Assembly (NCBI RefSeq): GCF_910577345.1
Contig: NZ_CAJTMT010000042.1
Coordinates: 1 to 24,315, forward strand
DNA length: 24,315 nucleotides
Direction of reading: 5' to 3'
From: an uncultured Duncaniella sp.
GTDB lineage: Bacteria > Bacteroidota > Bacteroidia > Bacteroidales > Muribaculaceae
The position numbers and the translations under genes were made by a program. Below the pieces are notes generated by a model that saw nothing but the letters and a program-made list of their open reading frames with translations, did no database searches and was not told where the DNA came from. The first letter of the stretch is position 1, and each line of letters begins with the position of its first letter. This document shows, piece after piece, positions 22,756 through 24,315 of this stretch.

Positions 22756-24204
22756 ATGAAGAAATCAGTTATTGCATTACTGCTTGCATGTGCGATCGGT
22801 GGCGGTGGCCTGGCCGGGACCGCTTCGGCACAGTCCAAATCCGCAAAGGAGAAGATCGCGGGCTACACTCAGGATGCCGAAAAGGCTTGGGCCGAACTCT
22901 ATCCCGAAATCGAGAAGGCCATCAAGACCCCGACTTTCCGCGACAAGGATTATCCCATCTTCAAGTATGGAAAGAAGTCGAACACCGAGGGCTATCTCTA
23001 TACCGAGCTTATCAACAAGGTCATTGACCGTTGCTCGCGTGAAGGCGGTGGCCGTGTCATCATCCCTGCGGGTACATGGCTCACAGGCCCCATCACTCTC
23101 AAGAGCAATGTGAATCTCCATCTCGAAGAGGGTGCCACACTCCTTTTCACTCCCGACCTCAAGGAGTATCCCATCGTCCGCACCCGTTGGGAAGGTGTCG
23201 ATTGCTATAACTATCAGCCTATGGTCTATGCCTATCAGCAGCAGAACATCGCCATTACCGGCAAGGGTACGCTCGACGGTGGCGGCAAGTTTGAAAACTG
23301 GTGGCGCATGTGTGGCGCACCCCACTTTGGCTGGAAGGAAGGCATCGTCTCCCAGAAGATAGGCCGTCCGCTCCTCCTCGAATGGAACGAGAAGGGTGTG
23401 CCTGTCGAGCAGCGCATCCTCGGCGACGGCTACGGTATGCGTGTGCAGCTCGTCAATCCCATGGAGTGCAAGGATGTGCTCATCGAGGGTGTCACCATGC
23501 TCCGCTCACCCTTCTGGGTTATCCATCCCGCTCTCTGCGACAATGTGATTGTCCGCAACGTGCATGTCCAGAACGAAGGCCCCAACGGCGACGGCTGTGA
23601 CCCCGATGCCTGCAAGAATGTGCTCATCGAAGGCTGCTATTTCGACACCGGTGATGACTGCATCGCTATCAAGAGCGGTCGTAACCGCGACGGTCGCGAC
23701 GGTCGTCCCTCCGAGAATATCATCGTGCGCAACTGCCGTATGAAGAACGGTCACGGCGGCGTCGTTGTCGGCAGCGAGATTTCAGGCGGCTACCGTAACC
23801 TCTTCGTGGAGAACTGCCAGATGGATTCGCCCTTGCTTGACCGCGTCATCCGCATCAAGACCAACAACTGCCGTGGCGGTATCATCGAGAATATCTATGT
23901 CCGCAACGTTGAGGTCGGTCAGTGCAAGGAAGCTGTCCTGAAAATCAATCTCATCTATGATCCGAAAGAAATCTGCAACCGTGGCTATGCTCCTATCGTG
24001 CGCAATGTCTATCTCGACAACGTGAACTGCAAGAAGAGCCAGTATGGTGTCTATATCGATGCTTACGATGACCGCTGCAACGTGACTAACATTGAGGTGA
24101 AGAATTCGAGCTTCGACGGTGTGGAGAAGGGTGCTTTCCTCCTCAACGGTCAGGCTGCCGACCTCCGCTTCACCAACCTCAAGATTAACGGCAACGCAAT
24201 GTAA
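22756..24204 (+). CDS. Secreted glycoside hydrolase family 28 (polygalacturonase-like)
   Basis: A 482-residue exported enzyme acting on pectic polysaccharides (galacturonan or rhamnogalacturonan side). The signal peptide runs to about residue 25 (GTASA-QSKS) and lacks a lipobox. The mature part is a right-handed beta-helix with GGGRVIIPAGTWLTGPITLKSNVNLHLEEGATL near 97-128. Catalytic regions are NGDGCDPDAC (277-286; usually NTDG), TGDDCIAIKSG (298-308), GHGGVVVGSE (332-341) and RIKTN (366-370), so the three Asp, His, Arg and Lys are all present. NGDG for NTDG is a conservative oddity. No SusCD or sugar sensor is in the window. It is read divergently from the glycogen operon. Confidence 0.94.
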   Translation: MKKSVIALLLACAIGGGGLAGTASAQSKSAKEKIAGYTQDAEKAWAELYPEIEKAIKTPTFRDKDYPIFKYGKKSNTEGYLYTELINKVIDRCSREGGGRVIIPAGTWLTGPITLKSNVNLHLEEGATLLFTPDLKEYPIVRTRWEGVDCYNYQPMVYAYQQQNIAITGKGTLDGGGKFENWWRMCGAPHFGWKEGIVSQKIGRPLLLEWNEKGVPVEQRILGDGYGMRVQLVNPMECKDVLIEGVTMLRSPFWVIHPALCDNVIVRNVHVQNEGPNGDGCDPDACKNVLIEGCYFDTGDDCIAIKSGRNRDGRDGRPSENIIVRNCRMKNGHGGVVVGSEISGGYRNLFVENCQMDSPLLDRVIRIKTNNCRGGIIENIYVRNVEVGQCKEAVLKINLIYDPKEICNRGYAPIVRNVYLDNVNCKKSQYGVYIDAYDDRCNVTNIEVKNSSFDGVEKGAFLLNGQAADLRFTNLKINGNAM

Positions 24205-24233
24205 GAAAAATCCTTCGCTCTGAAAATCCCTGA

Positions 24234-24315
24234 CTGAGAAGGGGCGGATAAGCCCCCCGTCTGAGAAGGGTACATAGGACAGAAGGTCAGAAGAAACAGA
24301 AGTTTTTTATTTCAG
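24234..24315. repeat. Window-end repeat-like segment, possibly related to the 6318-6452 element
   Basis: After the GH28 stop come two CTGAGAAGGG copies (24234-24243, 24261-24270) around a GGGGC-GGATAA-GCCCC hairpin (24241-24256). Then GGGTACA (24268-24274), CAGAAGAAACAGA (24288-24300) and TTTTTTATT follow in the same order and near-same spacing as GGGTACA, CAGAAGTAACAGA and TTTTATT in the left arm at 6318-6359. The window ends before any second arm could be seen. Confidence 0.4.

Noticed and set aside
21761..23325. Long antisense frames (173 and 182 codons) opposite glycogen synthase and GH28
   Set aside because: The opposite strands encode complete, motif-bearing enzymes.
1..24315. CRISPR array, tRNA or rRNA genes
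   Set aside because: No regularly spaced repeats with unique spacers and no tRNA- or rRNA-like sequence were seen on reading; a dedicated scan was not possible.

Overview
The window looks like a chromosomal segment of a gut Bacteroidales bacterium, most likely Muribaculaceae or a close relative. The evidence is a fused SecDF, a GT3 glycogen synthase beside a GT35 alpha-glucan phosphorylase, a PurF-like protein starting MGGFFG, lipoproteins and outer-membrane beta-barrels, and promoters of the Bacteroidetes type (TTTG, 19-20 bases, TAnnTTTG) with little Shine-Dalgarno signal. The assignment is inference; no rRNA or other marker is present.

Left edge (1-852): the 5' end of an IS110-family transposase runs off the window. 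Its upstream leader, where some IS110 elements encode a bridge RNA, is followed by a strong hairpin, AT-rich sequence, two short tandem repeats and the secDF terminator. 853-3732 is secDF. 4044-6303 is an operon of an unknown lipoprotein and a PagL/acyloxyacyl-hydrolase-like outer-membrane protein. A 43-bp perfect inverted repeat separates it from the convergent purF-like gene (6511-7956), which has lost its glutaminase nucleophile. A YczE/DUF6198-type membrane protein gene follows.

Centre (9053-13762): a housekeeping run of DUF177 (YceD), rpmF (L32) and fabH from one good promoter, with a structured rpmF-fabH gap, then era, then a cysteine desulfidase/serine dehydratase-alpha family gene with its own promoter.

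Accessory patch (13763-15553): convergent intergenic DNA with a 24-bp inverted repeat, a small lipoprotein, and a compact, AT-rich minus-strand operon DUF3791 - DUF3990 - DUF3791-like. DUF3990 resembles ADP-ribosyltransferases, so a toxin-antitoxin-like unit is the best candidate for an undescribed system here.

Right part: an OprO/P-type porin and a class A acid phosphatase form a likely phosphate-scavenging pair. Glycogen synthase (GT3) and alpha-glucan phosphorylase (GT35) form a storage pair read leftward. A secreted GH28 pectinase is read rightward from a divergent promoter region with unusual overlapping dyads. The window ends in what may be a diverged relative of the 6318-6452 repeat.
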